64,000 nt of DNA. Origin: Nitrospinaceae bacterium (GTDB lineage Bacteria; Nitrospinota; Nitrospinia; Nitrospinales; Nitrospinaceae). Made by a program: the position numbers and the translations under genes. The notes beneath the pieces are model-generated. The model saw nothing but the letters and a program-made list of their open reading frames with translations. It ran no database searches and was not told the origin of the DNA. The stretch spans positions 51,571 to 115,570 of the forward strand of contig JAJDBF010000007.1 of the NCBI GenBank assembly GCA_029261535.1, read 5' to 3'. Of the stretch, positions 29,197 to 38,322 are shown one piece after another (within the stretch, counting starts at the first letter, position 1; the number at the start of each line of letters is the position of its first letter).

Positions 29197-29515
29197 TAAA
29201 AAATTCCTATCGGTTCTTCAATTCAGTATGCTTGTAGGCTACAATAAATCAATGTTCTTTGCAAATTCTTTTCCAGACGGTCCCACCCTGAGGAGCTGTC
29301 AAGCTTGAGAAAGGTGAAGTTTTCAGGAAAAAATGATTCGCGTGACCGGTTTCGGAAATTTTTTGCCACGCTAGTTTTTTCCCTGTGTTTGCAGTATTTT
29401 TTTGAATTTCTTATGATGACGGAAGATACCCGCGATCCTGTAGTTTTTACGGAACCAATTGAAAAAGTATTGTCATCCGACTTTAAATCGTAAATGAGAG
29501 CGAGGAGAATTTCCA

Positions 29516-29959
29516 ATGGGTTATATTGAAGATAATTTGCTGGATAGAGAACAGATTATTTATCATACGCGAACGCATAAGATAATTTTCTTATGGCCGA
29601 TGGTTTGGCTGGTCGCAGGTCTTGGATCTTTTTTAGCCGGTATCGTGGATGTGGCGGGCGTGCTTTTATTGGTCGCTTTGATCCATGGGATTATCGTATT
29701 CATCAAATATATTTCTTCTGAGCATGGGCTGACAAACCAACGGCTGATTGTGAAAGAGGGCCTTATCAGACGAGAGACGCAGGAATTGTTCCTGAAAAAA
29801 ATTGAGAGTATCCAGGTCGATCAGAGTGTGATGGGACGCATTTTAGGTTTTGGTACGATTTCAGTTTCTGGCACCGGTGGGCAAAGCGATCCTTACGAAA
29901 ATATTCCCAACCCCCTCGAATTCAAAAAACGGGTGCAGGAACAACTGCGAGACCTGTAA
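29516..29959 (+). CDS. Bacterial PH-domain (DUF304/YdbS-like) membrane protein
   Basis: A 147-residue protein. Two membrane helices (about 25-62) precede a bPH_2 domain (about 65-145), recognisable by EHGLTNQRLIVKEGLIRRE, LFLKKIESIQVDQSVMGRILGFGTI and the final strand. The function of this family is not well known; members sit in the inner membrane. The start has GAGGAGAAT upstream. It is monocistronic here. Confidence 0.88.
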   Translation: MGYIEDNLLDREQIIYHTRTHKIIFLWPMVWLVAGLGSFLAGIVDVAGVLLLVALIHGIIVFIKYISSEHGLTNQRLIVKEGLIRRETQELFLKKIESIQVDQSVMGRILGFGTISVSGTGGQSDPYENIPNPLEFKKRVQEQLRDL

Positions 29960-30046
29960 GTCCTCCGCAGACTGCGGATAGGAGACATGGCGAGGTGCTT
30001 CCAGGATATTTCTGCTCCTTCACATTAACGTTCAGCCCATTGGCCC

Positions 30047-30889
30047 TCACGCAAGTGAGATGATTTTTCGGATACCGTCTTCAAAGCTGTGGCGGGGAGC
30101 CCAGTCGAGTTGTGTTTTGGCTCGCGTGATATCGGCCACAACATCCATCACTTCATTTTGCCGGCGCATCTCTTTCGAGTGCACGGGTTTTGCTGTACCA
30201 GCGACGCGCTGAACGGTATCGATCACTTCCTGCACATCGATCGAATAGCCTGATCCAATATTGAATGTTTCCAGTCCGCCGAGGCAATCGCGGGTCAGAA
30301 TCAGTGCCTCGACCAGGTCTTCATAAAAAAGAAAATCGCGTTTGGGTGCAAGGTCCTGCACCTCGACCTTGTCTGCATGTAACACTTGTTCAATGATGGT
30401 AGGGATCAGAAATTTAATGTTTTGCCCTGGCCCATAAATATTGAAGGGCCTGATGATGGTGATCGGCACGCCATGCACGCGGTGATAAAACTCGCCCATC
30501 TCCTCCGCCAGTTTTTTGGACAGGGCATACGGGTTGCCCGCGCTTAAAGGGTGAGACTCCGTGATCGGCAGGACCTGCGGCGTGCCATAAAGGTAGCCGC
30601 TGATCAGCGTGACCGGCGTTTTGTTCTCAACGCAATATTGCAGAATGTTGCCTGTGCCCAGCGCGTTGGTGCGGATGAATTCCTGCGGACGTTCCCAACT
30701 GTCCGGCACATAAGTTTGCGCGGCGAGATGAAACACGCGGTCGACTTTGGTCGGCAGGGTGTTTAGAAATGCCGGGTCGGCGATGTCACCTTCCTGCATG
30801 TCGACACCCAACGCGGGAAGGTTTCGCGCTGATAGTTCTGCCATCAACGCGCGACCCAGAAATCCGCCAGCACCGGTGACCAGGTTCAT
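30047..30889 (-). CDS. NAD-dependent sugar epimerase/dehydratase (SDR)
   Basis: A 280-residue extended SDR enzyme acting on a nucleotide sugar. The nucleotide-binding loop TGAGGFLGRAL is at residues 5-15 and the catalytic YALSK (Tyr-x-x-x-Lys) at about 128-132. RPFNIYGPGQ is the substrate-side motif. It resembles the GDP-6-deoxy-4-keto-hexose reductase and UDP-sugar 4-epimerase group; the exact substrate cannot be read from sequence. Its ATG overlaps the nucleotidyltransferase stop (ATGA), so it is the last of a three-gene unit. Confidence 0.85.
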   Translation of the reverse strand: MNLVTGAGGFLGRALMAELSARNLPALGVDMQEGDIADPAFLNTLPTKVDRVFHLAAQTYVPDSWERPQEFIRTNALGTGNILQYCVENKTPVTLISGYLYGTPQVLPITESHPLSAGNPYALSKKLAEEMGEFYHRVHGVPITIIRPFNIYGPGQNIKFLIPTIIEQVLHADKVEVQDLAPKRDFLFYEDLVEALILTRDCLGGLETFNIGSGYSIDVQEVIDTVQRVAGTAKPVHSKEMRRQNEVMDVVADITRAKTQLDWAPRHSFEDGIRKIISLA

Positions 30890-31596
30890 TTGAGGAACTT
30901 GTCTTTGATGGCAGGGAACTCTTCAATCGCGCGGGCGTAATCGTCGACCCGCCCAATGTCCAGCCAATAACCCTTGTGACGGCGGATGTGCGCCGGATTG
31001 CCCGACTTGAGCATGTCTTTCATCAGAGTGTCGTATCCATAAAACTCATTCTCCGGAATCAAGTCCAGGACGTTTCGATTGACCATGTAAATTCCCATGC
31101 TGACATCGAGCAGGATGGATGGCTTTTCCTTGAAGCCGGTGAGGCGGTCGGAGTCGTCCGTTTCCAGCACGCCAAATTCCGATCGCTCTTCCCGCTGAAA
31201 AGCTGAAGTCGTAAACAAATGTTTATTGTTTATATGGTGATCGTAAAACTCTTGAAAATCGAGATCGGTCAGGACATCGCCGTTCATGACCAGAAAATTT
31301 TCAGGAAGATCCTTGATGAGCTTCAGCGGACCCATGGTACTCAAAGGTTTCTCTTCCAGCGAATAATCGATGGTGATATCCCACTTTTCTCCATGACCAA
31401 AAAATGCCTGGATCAATTCCGCCTGATAATTGATAGCGATGGTCAGGTGGGTGAAGCCATAGCGAATGAGCTGACGGATGACGACCTCGAGAATCGGGTA
31501 GTCGTCCAGTGGCATGAGTGGTTTGGGCAGAACCACCGTGTAAGGGCGCAGGCGCGTGCCTTTGCCGCCTGCCAGTAACACTGCGCGTTTAGACAT
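30886..31596 (-). CDS. Sugar-1-phosphate nucleotidyltransferase
   Basis: A 236-residue enzyme that activates a sugar phosphate with a nucleotide triphosphate. The N-terminal signature LAGGKGTRLRPYTVVLPKPL is complete, and the metal-binding Asp appears in VMNGDVLTD. WLDIGRVDDY near the C-terminus is typical of mannose-1-phosphate guanylyltransferase-like enzymes. It overlaps the upstream dehydratase by 8 bp and the downstream SDR by 4 bp, so the three steps are probably sequential. Confidence 0.87.
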   Translation of the reverse strand: MSKRAVLLAGGKGTRLRPYTVVLPKPLMPLDDYPILEVVIRQLIRYGFTHLTIAINYQAELIQAFFGHGEKWDITIDYSLEEKPLSTMGPLKLIKDLPENFLVMNGDVLTDLDFQEFYDHHINNKHLFTTSAFQREERSEFGVLETDDSDRLTGFKEKPSILLDVSMGIYMVNRNVLDLIPENEFYGYDTLMKDMLKSGNPAHIRRHKGYWLDIGRVDDYARAIEEFPAIKDKFLK

Positions 31597-32599
31597 TGTA
31601 GGTGTTTGTTTTGTAGAGTTTCAGGTTGTCGGGAAGAGAAAACCATTCAGCCGTTTTTTCAAGGCCACGGCGCAGTCCTTCTTTCCCGGCGTAGTCCGGT
31701 TTCCATCCGGTGAGTTTTTCTGCCTTTTCGTTGGAGGCCCACAACCGTTCAACTTCACTCTGGTCCGGGCGCAGGCGCACGTCTTCCTGCTCGATTTCAA
31801 CTTCTGTATTCATCACCTCTGAAATCAAACGCACCGTATCGCCAATGGAGATTTCATAATTACTGCCGATGTTGATGACCTCGCCGACGCTGTTATCGGA
31901 TTCCGCAACGGTGAGAAAACCGTTGACGGTGTCCTCGATAAAATTGAAATCGCGTGTCGGGCTGAGCGACCCAAGCCGGATGCGTTTCGCGCCAGCGGAA
32001 ATCTGGCCGATGATGGTCGGGATGACAGCGCGCATGGACTGGCGCGGTCCGTAGGTGTTGAACGGGCGAATCACGGCCACCGGCGTTTCAAACGAACTGT
32101 GAAACGATTGCGCGATTTGATCGGCCCCAATCTTGCTGGCCGAATACGGGGACTGTCCGCGCAAGGGATGGTCTTCAGTGATGGGGACAAACTGTGCGGT
32201 GCCGTACACCTCGCTGGTGGAAGTCTGCACAACTTTCTGCACTCCCAGTTCGCGTGCCGCCTGCACCACATTGAGCGTGCCTTGAATATTGGTATCAACG
32301 TAGGAACTGGGCGAATGATAAGAGTAGGGAATCGCGATCAATGCGGCAAGATGGAGAACCAGATCGCAACCCTTCATCGCCTCCTTAACACCGAACGGGT
32401 CGCGGATATCGCCTGCGAAAACCTCCAACTGTTCAAGAATGTCGGGCGAACTGTGATCGAGCCAACCCCAGGAGTTGAAGGAGTTGTAATAGACGAAGGC
32501 TTTGACATTCAGTCCCCGGCGCACGCACTCTTCGGTTAAATGCGAACCGATGAAACCATCGGCACCTGTGATTAATATTTTCTGGTCCTTTAACTGCAT
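31589..32599 (-). CDS. legB: NAD-dependent sugar 4,6-dehydratase (LegB-like)
   Basis: A 336-residue SDR enzyme. It has the N-terminal NAD motif TGADGFIGSHL, the LegB-characteristic FVYYNSFNSWGWLDHS stretch, a catalytic Thr/Ser in TSTSEVYG, the YSASK dyad (about 150-154), and FNTYGPRQS. The LegB-type family makes 4-keto-6-deoxy nucleotide-amino sugars, first described in the legionaminic acid route. No other legionaminic genes are in the window, so the final sugar is open. It is the first gene of the three-gene unit. Confidence 0.82.
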   Translation of the reverse strand: MQLKDQKILITGADGFIGSHLTEECVRRGLNVKAFVYYNSFNSWGWLDHSSPDILEQLEVFAGDIRDPFGVKEAMKGCDLVLHLAALIAIPYSYHSPSSYVDTNIQGTLNVVQAARELGVQKVVQTSTSEVYGTAQFVPITEDHPLRGQSPYSASKIGADQIAQSFHSSFETPVAVIRPFNTYGPRQSMRAVIPTIIGQISAGAKRIRLGSLSPTRDFNFIEDTVNGFLTVAESDNSVGEVINIGSNYEISIGDTVRLISEVMNTEVEIEQEDVRLRPDQSEVERLWASNEKAEKLTGWKPDYAGKEGLRRGLEKTAEWFSLPDNLKLYKTNTYNV

Positions 32600-32732
32600 G
32601 GGCCTTTGTTCCCTTGTTAGAGCTGGCTTTCGGGATTAGGATTTTATGTCAAGAAACAAACTATAACAAAATTTGTTTGCCAGCACCTGCAAAAAATATT
32701 TCAGATTTGAAGGGGGCAGGAAAAAATATGAT

Positions 32733-33803
32733 TTAACGCCCGGAAATTATTTTTTCTATTTCAGGTTGAAGATGGCGTGCCATAAATTGATTGCCCTCGA
32801 CGTTGAAATGGTGGTTTCCATATTCAAACAACAGTTGCGCGTCAAACCCGGAGGGAAGTGCTTGCAGGGTTCCGACGAGGTCAATGTATGGCAATCCTTT
32901 TTCACTGGCGATTTGTTTGAGGGTGGTTCTCAAACCGTCTGTTTTGGAGTTGACCGGGTGGTCATCGGCGTTGGGCAGATGCACCAGGAGCAATTCAGAA
33001 TTATTATTTTGCGTGATTTGTTTGAGTTCTGCAAAAAGTGCCGCTGTTATTTTTTTTGCATTCGGCGACAACACCCCGTCGGTGGTGCCCCACAATTTCA
33101 ATTTCCAGACCAGTTTTCGAAAAAACGCAACCATTCGCAATTGGCTGAGGAAACTGCCGAAGACTGAACTGCTCTTGGAATCCTGGGCCTTTTCATCTGG
33201 CTTGTTGGGTGGCGTGGCTATCAGTGAACCGTTTTCTATTTTTAGAAACGGCTTGGAGAAACCGTTGAAATCTTTTTTCTGCAAACGATAAAAATCGGAG
33301 GTGATGAAGGCAAATATTACAAGATCGTGTTGGAGTTTAACGCCATCGCGTTGGTACCACAGGTAGGCTTGATCAACGCCATAGCCGCCCTGTCCCATGT
33401 TCACTGTTTCCAGATTCGGTATGATTTCGGACAAGACATGACACCAGGTTTGTTTATTGCTGACACCGTAGCCGAGGGTGAAGGAGTCCCCAACGCAAAG
33501 AACGCGCCTGATGCCCACTTTCTTTTTTGTAGAGAAATTTATTTCATTGCGAAAGCCCTGAGCATTGGTCGCAAGATACAGGCCCTTGCCATACATGTCG
33601 TCGATGCGGACGTTCGGCAGGTTGACCCAGCCGAGCAAGGGGTCCCACGTTGTGTGCCTGACTTCTGCTACGGATTCACCGGAAGTTACATGCGAAGAAT
33701 CCCTGTATGCCAGAATCAGGCTGGTGATCCCTTCCAGTGCCACCAGCAGGAACAAGACTATCAGAAGGTTGATGGCGACAATTTTGATAAAACCGGATTT
33801 CAT
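32733..33803 (-). CDS. Membrane-anchored SGNH/GDSL hydrolase
   Basis: A 356-residue protein with an N-terminal membrane helix (about 6-32) and an SGNH-hydrolase fold facing the periplasm. The nucleophile motif is CVGDSFTLGYG (Ser107), then MGQGGYG (Gly block) and the C-terminal NHHFN segment. The usual DxxH is not clear, because Asn/Gly replaces the Asp position. SGNH proteins in polysaccharide clusters add or remove acyl groups. It overlaps the radical SAM gene by 4 bp. Confidence 0.8.
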   Translation of the reverse strand: MKSGFIKIVAINLLIVLFLLVALEGITSLILAYRDSSHVTSGESVAEVRHTTWDPLLGWVNLPNVRIDDMYGKGLYLATNAQGFRNEINFSTKKKVGIRRVLCVGDSFTLGYGVSNKQTWCHVLSEIIPNLETVNMGQGGYGVDQAYLWYQRDGVKLQHDLVIFAFITSDFYRLQKKDFNGFSKPFLKIENGSLIATPPNKPDEKAQDSKSSSVFGSFLSQLRMVAFFRKLVWKLKLWGTTDGVLSPNAKKITAALFAELKQITQNNNSELLLVHLPNADDHPVNSKTDGLRTTLKQIASEKGLPYIDLVGTLQALPSGFDAQLLFEYGNHHFNVEGNQFMARHLQPEIEKIISGR

Positions 33804-34999
33804 TTTTTTGGTGAGGAAGAAAACAGGTTCTTGAAAAATTTATAAAACTGAACCGCAGTCATGAAGATGATATCGCGGTTAACCCCGTAGCCATAGGGCA
33901 TGATGATGGTAGCGGGGCAGGTTTCGCAGACCAGTTCGGTGGTTTCGCTACGCTCCCCGTTAAATTTGGAGCGAATCGCGGTGTATTTTTCGTTGTTTAA
34001 AACGCTCATGTAGGAATTTTTTTCGGCGGGGTCATAGGACCCAAAATCATTTTCACTGGAAAACAGGGCGCAACAGGGGGAGATGTTTCCATCGGCATTG
34101 ATGGCCGACGACATGTAATGCCAGTCACACCGATTGGGAACATTGGGTTTGTATTTTGGAATGAAGGTGCCATCTTCCCGTTGTCCGGAATACAATTGAA
34201 ACTCTTCAAGAGTTGGGTGCCAGTCGCTCATCAATTGACGCTCGGAATCCGGCACAGGATAGAAACCCTCATCGAGGAATGCAGAAGTGACGACAAACAA
34301 GTCGACCCCAATATCTTTGGAAAGCGCGCGTGCGGTTTCAATTTGATGTTCGTTGAACCCGAAGACGAGAAAACGCCAGATGATGCAGGGAGTTTGCGAA
34401 CCCATTTCCCGTTTCAATTCCACAAATCGCCGCATGTTGGAAAGGACGAGATCAAAATCGCCGCGCCGACGGTATTTTTCATAAACCTCCTGAGAGGCAC
34501 CGTCCACGGACACCACCATTTCGTTGAGACCGCTGTTGATGATTTTCCGGATACGTTCGTCGGTCAGTTTGAGGCTCAGGTTGGTGCTGATTCCGCAGGA
34601 GATATTTTTTTTCTTCGCAACATGAATAAACTCTTCAATTCTTTTGTGGAGCAGAGGTTCGCCCCAATTGTAGAAATCGAGGAAGAACAGGTAGTCGCCG
34701 ACCTCATCTATCAACTTGATGAATTTATCGAAATCAAAATGAGTGCTCTCGCGATCATGAGCTTCGAGGCCGGTGGGGCACAACGGACAGCGTAACTGGC
34801 AAACATTGGTGATGTCGACAGTGGTTTTGAGCGGACGAGCCCGTATCCTGGTTTTACGTCCCATCATTTCAAGGTTGGCACGCGCCCAGTTAAAATAGGC
34901 GCGGGGTTTTTTAAACCCGGCAGTTCGAAACTGATAGTTGTGAAACAGTTCCCGTGCTTTTCTAAAAATTTTATTTGATGACGTGGAACTCATGTCCAT
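33800..34999 (-). CDS. Radical SAM/SPASM-domain enzyme
   Basis: A 399-residue enzyme with a radical SAM cluster motif CQLRCPLC (Cys67, Cys71, Cys74) at the start of a TIM barrel. At the C-terminus a SPASM-type set of cysteines (RCDWHYM, SPCCALF and CETCPA) would bind an auxiliary iron-sulfur cluster. SPASM enzymes modify peptides or, in some clusters, sugars. It sits at the divergent start of two SGNH-hydrolase genes, inside a polysaccharide locus, so a saccharide or linked substrate is plausible but unproven. Confidence 0.85.
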   Translation of the reverse strand: MDMSSTSSNKIFRKARELFHNYQFRTAGFKKPRAYFNWARANLEMMGRKTRIRARPLKTTVDITNVCQLRCPLCPTGLEAHDRESTHFDFDKFIKLIDEVGDYLFFLDFYNWGEPLLHKRIEEFIHVAKKKNISCGISTNLSLKLTDERIRKIINSGLNEMVVSVDGASQEVYEKYRRRGDFDLVLSNMRRFVELKREMGSQTPCIIWRFLVFGFNEHQIETARALSKDIGVDLFVVTSAFLDEGFYPVPDSERQLMSDWHPTLEEFQLYSGQREDGTFIPKYKPNVPNRCDWHYMSSAINADGNISPCCALFSSENDFGSYDPAEKNSYMSVLNNEKYTAIRSKFNGERSETTELVCETCPATIIMPYGYGVNRDIIFMTAVQFYKFFKNLFSSSPKK

Positions 35000-35122
35000 T
35001 TCCCGTTTTTTTTGTACTCTGACAGAATACAGAAGTCTGGCGAATACCTGATTGATCCCTTAATATAATAGCCGATAAGCGGCAACTTGCTAATATTTCA
35101 AAAATTTCTGTCACGGCGATCC

Positions 35123-36214
35123 ATGAAAAAGTTATTGAATAGCGGACTGATCCTGCTTTCTCTGCTACTGGCACTGGTTTTTATTGAAGTGCTATTGCGG
35201 GTTTCCGACCGTATTTTTCCGGATGATATTCAGGTTTCGCTTTACAGTAAACTTGAAGGGGTGCGGGACCCGCATTTTTCAAGGTCTACGATCAAGCCCC
35301 GAAACCTGGCCCATCCCTACATTCTCTATGCAAACACACCGGACTATCAGGACGAAAATGGAACTCAGCATGACAACCTCGGGTTAAGGGAAAACGAGAA
35401 AACCCGAACATCTGCGCCGACCAAAACCATTCTCATCATGGGGGGGTCCACCACTTATGGCACAGGGGTGAAAATGCCGGAACAGGTGTGGACGCATCGT
35501 TTGCAGGAATTGTTTGCTGAATCCGGGAAAAAAGTCGAGGTGCTGAATGGCGGTCTCAACTACGCCACCACCGCCGAGTTGTTGAGTTTGTATGTCCACC
35601 GGCTTCAACATACACAGCACGATGTTCTCGTTCTTCATACCGGCGGCAACGATCTGCTGGCCTATGCGTTTCCAGATTTCAACGAAGAGTTTACTCATAT
35701 ACGTTTCCAGACCGGTCAGACTGCCGGCAGGATTGAAAAAAAACTGCTGGAGCAATCCTATATCCTGCGTTATGTGTGGGGACTTTGGAGCCGCGGCACT
35801 TTATTCGGCAGTTATCAGGGCCAGCCTTTTCCCTTTGATGATCTGGATCCGGAAAAAGTGAAGGCACGGATTGAACAGATGGACCTCGCGCGAACGGCTT
35901 TAAACCTTGAAACGATCGCCACCCTGGCCAAAGCGAACGGAAAAAAGGTGGTCTTGATCCCGTACCTGACCAATCCCTATGATCCAACAGGAGGGGTTGC
36001 TGAACTGGCAAATCTTCAAACATCGATTCCGCTGTATCAGGCAAAAATGGAAAAAGTTTTAAAACGAACAGCCCAAAAAAACGGCCTGCAATATTTTACG
36101 CTGGACAAGAAAAGATTTGAAAAAGGCTGGTTTGTCGACAACTGCCATCTCACGCAGGAAGGACAAATGGAAAAAGCGCGGCAGGTGTTTGGGTTCTTCA
36201 AAAATAATTCATGA
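35123..36214 (+). CDS. SGNH/GDSL hydrolase-type protein
   Basis: A 363-residue protein with a signal or anchor helix (about 4-24). The active-site loop has MGGSTTYGTG (Ser in the GDS position) and a GGNDL block, and the DNCHLTQEG end supplies the Asp and His. So unlike the divergent neighbour it keeps a full triad. The ATG at 35123 is chosen over TTG 35087. It is divergent from the radical SAM gene by about 120 bp and stands before the beta-propeller gene. Confidence 0.78.
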   Translation: MKKLLNSGLILLSLLLALVFIEVLLRVSDRIFPDDIQVSLYSKLEGVRDPHFSRSTIKPRNLAHPYILYANTPDYQDENGTQHDNLGLRENEKTRTSAPTKTILIMGGSTTYGTGVKMPEQVWTHRLQELFAESGKKVEVLNGGLNYATTAELLSLYVHRLQHTQHDVLVLHTGGNDLLAYAFPDFNEEFTHIRFQTGQTAGRIEKKLLEQSYILRYVWGLWSRGTLFGSYQGQPFPFDDLDPEKVKARIEQMDLARTALNLETIATLAKANGKKVVLIPYLTNPYDPTGGVAELANLQTSIPLYQAKMEKVLKRTAQKNGLQYFTLDKKRFEKGWFVDNCHLTQEGQMEKARQVFGFFKNNS

Positions 36215-36381
36215 TTTAAAATAGAACTTCTATTGTATAAACGCAAATGAGAAAGTGTCTGCCCGAAAGCTCCGGGGCTATGCGAATAAGGCTCGTACCC
36301 AAACCTTTCCTGTTTTTCTTTTAACCGCGTTTGAGGTATTATTCGCTAAAACATCGACTCAATTCCAACTGGATTAGCCCC

Positions 36382-37581
36382 TTGAACTTTTTTCGTAATG
36401 CACATTCGACATTTGATTTTATCAAGCCGGGTCCTCGTCTGGTTTTTATCCTCGTCCTCCTTTTTTCACTGAGTGCCTGTAGTGAGGTTGAGGAACTCAA
36501 GAAACACGTAGAGAAAATCACCAAACAAAGTAGCCACCAGGCCGGTGGAGATCCGCTCAAAGGATTTCAAACGGTAAAAGGGTGGACCGAGCGCGTGCCC
36601 TTGCCGGTTATTCAGGCGGGCGATTTTAGAAGCAAGGGACTCTGGAATGACCCTTGTGTTCTCAAGGATAAAAACGGGTACGTGATGTACCTGACCTCCA
36701 GCGTCGGCGAGCCGTTCAAGCCGCCGGTGGTGCCGTTTCGGGCGGTGTCGAAGGATGGAAAACACTGGACGCTCAATCCCAACAAACCTCTCATCGACCC
36801 GACACAAACCGTTTTCGTCAGTGCCGAAACGCCCAACGTGGTTTTTTTCAAGGGGCAGTACCATATGTATTTCACCGGGATTTATCCCCCCGGAAAGTTG
36901 CCTATCATGGCGATTGGTCATGCGGTTTCAAAAGATGGTGTGAACTGGAAGCCCGACAAAATGCCCATCCTGAAATCTGTTGCCGACATCACGGCATGGA
37001 ACGGGTACCTCGTCGGTGAACCGGGGGCGGTGGTCCACAAGGGAAAAGTTTACTTGTATTTCACTGCGGTGGGTGCGCGGCCTGGCGGTGACCCACCCCA
37101 ACTACAGACGATAGGTCTGGCGACATCAGATGACGGTCGCAGTTTCACCAATGCCCGTAGCGTTTTTGGTCAGGCTGAGATGTATTCTCCAAAAAAAGGG
37201 TTTGTCGGATACTCCACACCAACGGCCTTTTTGTACAAAGGCAAGGTCCATCTCGTGTATGACCTGGCGCATTTCCACAAAGGCCGCGATCCCGAATGGC
37301 AACAGATCGGCCTGCACCACGCGGTTTCCGCCAATGGAGAAACGGGATTCGTGCAGGACAATAAACCGCTGATGACCCGCAACGACTATAGCTGGACCTC
37401 CGGGGAAATGCTGGCGCCATCGGTTTTGATGGAGGGAGACAAGGTCAACCTCTGGTTTTCCGGGCATGTTACCCATGGTGAACTGGCACCCCTCATCAAC
37501 AGAGGTTTCAAAGGCCCCGAATTTGGCATCGGTTATGCCAGCATGACGGTTGACAAATTGCTGGCAAATACTGGAAACTAA
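36382..37581 (+). CDS. Lipoprotein with glycoside-hydrolase-like beta-propeller
   Basis: A protein of about 399 residues beginning at TTG 36382 (TTG 36331 is the alternative; no ATG precedes the signal). A lipoprotein signal ends in LLFSLSAC. Five repeated blade motifs follow: DPCVLKDKNGYVMYLT, PNVVFFKGQYHMYFTG, EPGAVVHKGKVYLYFT, PTAFLYKGKVHLVYD, and PSVLMEGDKVNLWFSG. This is the five-bladed fold of GH43, GH32 and GH130-type enzymes, which cut or phosphorolyse sugar chains. Catalytic acids cannot be confirmed by eye. Its place in the locus suggests trimming or sensing of the polymer. Confidence 0.72.
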   Translation: MNFFRNAHSTFDFIKPGPRLVFILVLLFSLSACSEVEELKKHVEKITKQSSHQAGGDPLKGFQTVKGWTERVPLPVIQAGDFRSKGLWNDPCVLKDKNGYVMYLTSSVGEPFKPPVVPFRAVSKDGKHWTLNPNKPLIDPTQTVFVSAETPNVVFFKGQYHMYFTGIYPPGKLPIMAIGHAVSKDGVNWKPDKMPILKSVADITAWNGYLVGEPGAVVHKGKVYLYFTAVGARPGGDPPQLQTIGLATSDDGRSFTNARSVFGQAEMYSPKKGFVGYSTPTAFLYKGKVHLVYDLAHFHKGRDPEWQQIGLHHAVSANGETGFVQDNKPLMTRNDYSWTSGEMLAPSVLMEGDKVNLWFSGHVTHGELAPLINRGFKGPEFGIGYASMTVDKLLANTGN

Positions 37582-37617
37582 TCGCTTCTTAACATAAGAC
37601 GAAATAAAGAGGTCATG

Positions 37618-38322
37618 ATGAAAGTTGTTATTTTAAGTGGAGGCAAGGGAATCCGGGCATTCCCTTTTACAGAGTACCTTCCCAAGCCGATGCTCCCTCT
37701 CGGAGGTTCTCCGATTGTAGCCCATGTCATCAATAGTTTTATCAGACAGGGTTACAACGAGTTTATTCTGGCGGCGGGATACCGCAAGGCAGAACTCGAA
37801 GATTATTTTTATAAAAAAGATCTTGGCGCGAAAATTGATATCGTCAACACGGGTGAAGAAACCGATACCGGCGGCAGGGTTATGGCATGCAAAGACCTTG
37901 TGGGCGACAAGTTTATGGTGACCTATGCAGACGGATTGTGTGATGTTCCTCTCGACAAACTGGTTGCATTTCACGATCAAAATAAGGGAGTAGGCACCAT
38001 CACCTCGGTTCCCATGTACAGTCCTTATGGCGTACTGGATGTGGCTGACGATGGACGTGTCCTCAACTTCCGTGAAAAACCACGAATTAAAGGCACCTGG
38101 ATTAACGCCGGGTATATCGTTTTTGACAAAACCGTATTCGATCACTGGCAGGGAGAAAACCTGGAGAAGGAAGTGTTTCCCAATCTCCTTGAAAAAGGTC
38201 TGGCCTATACCTATCGCCACGATGGATTTTTCAAATCGGCGGATAATTACAAGGACATCCTTGAATTCGAAGAATTAATGCAGGACGGTGCGTTGCCCTG
38301 GCTTGTAAAGGAGAAAAGCTGA
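37618..38322 (+). CDS. rfbF: Glucose-1-phosphate cytidylyltransferase
   Basis: A 234-residue nucleotidyltransferase that makes CDP-glucose. The start at ATG 37618 has AGAGG five bases before it; ATG 37615 is too close. Family motifs are LSGGKGIRAFPFTEYLPKP, the metal-binding TYADGL, and EKPRIKGTWINAGYIVFD. The C-terminal FFKSADNYKDI and GALPWL match the RfbF-type end. Its stop overlaps the next ATG (TGATG), so the pair is translationally coupled to the CDP-glucose dehydratase. Confidence 0.82.
   Translation: MKVVILSGGKGIRAFPFTEYLPKPMLPLGGSPIVAHVINSFIRQGYNEFILAAGYRKAELEDYFYKKDLGAKIDIVNTGEETDTGGRVMACKDLVGDKFMVTYADGLCDVPLDKLVAFHDQNKGVGTITSVPMYSPYGVLDVADDGRVLNFREKPRIKGTWINAGYIVFDKTVFDHWQGENLEKEVFPNLLEKGLAYTYRHDGFFKSADNYKDILEFEELMQDGALPWLVKEKS

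Noticed and set aside
29305..29493. 62-codon TTG-start frame ahead of the PH-domain gene
   Set aside because: It has AGGAG at a plausible distance and ends 22 bp before the PH gene, but no domain, signal or family likeness; it could be leader sequence. Kept out for lack of support.
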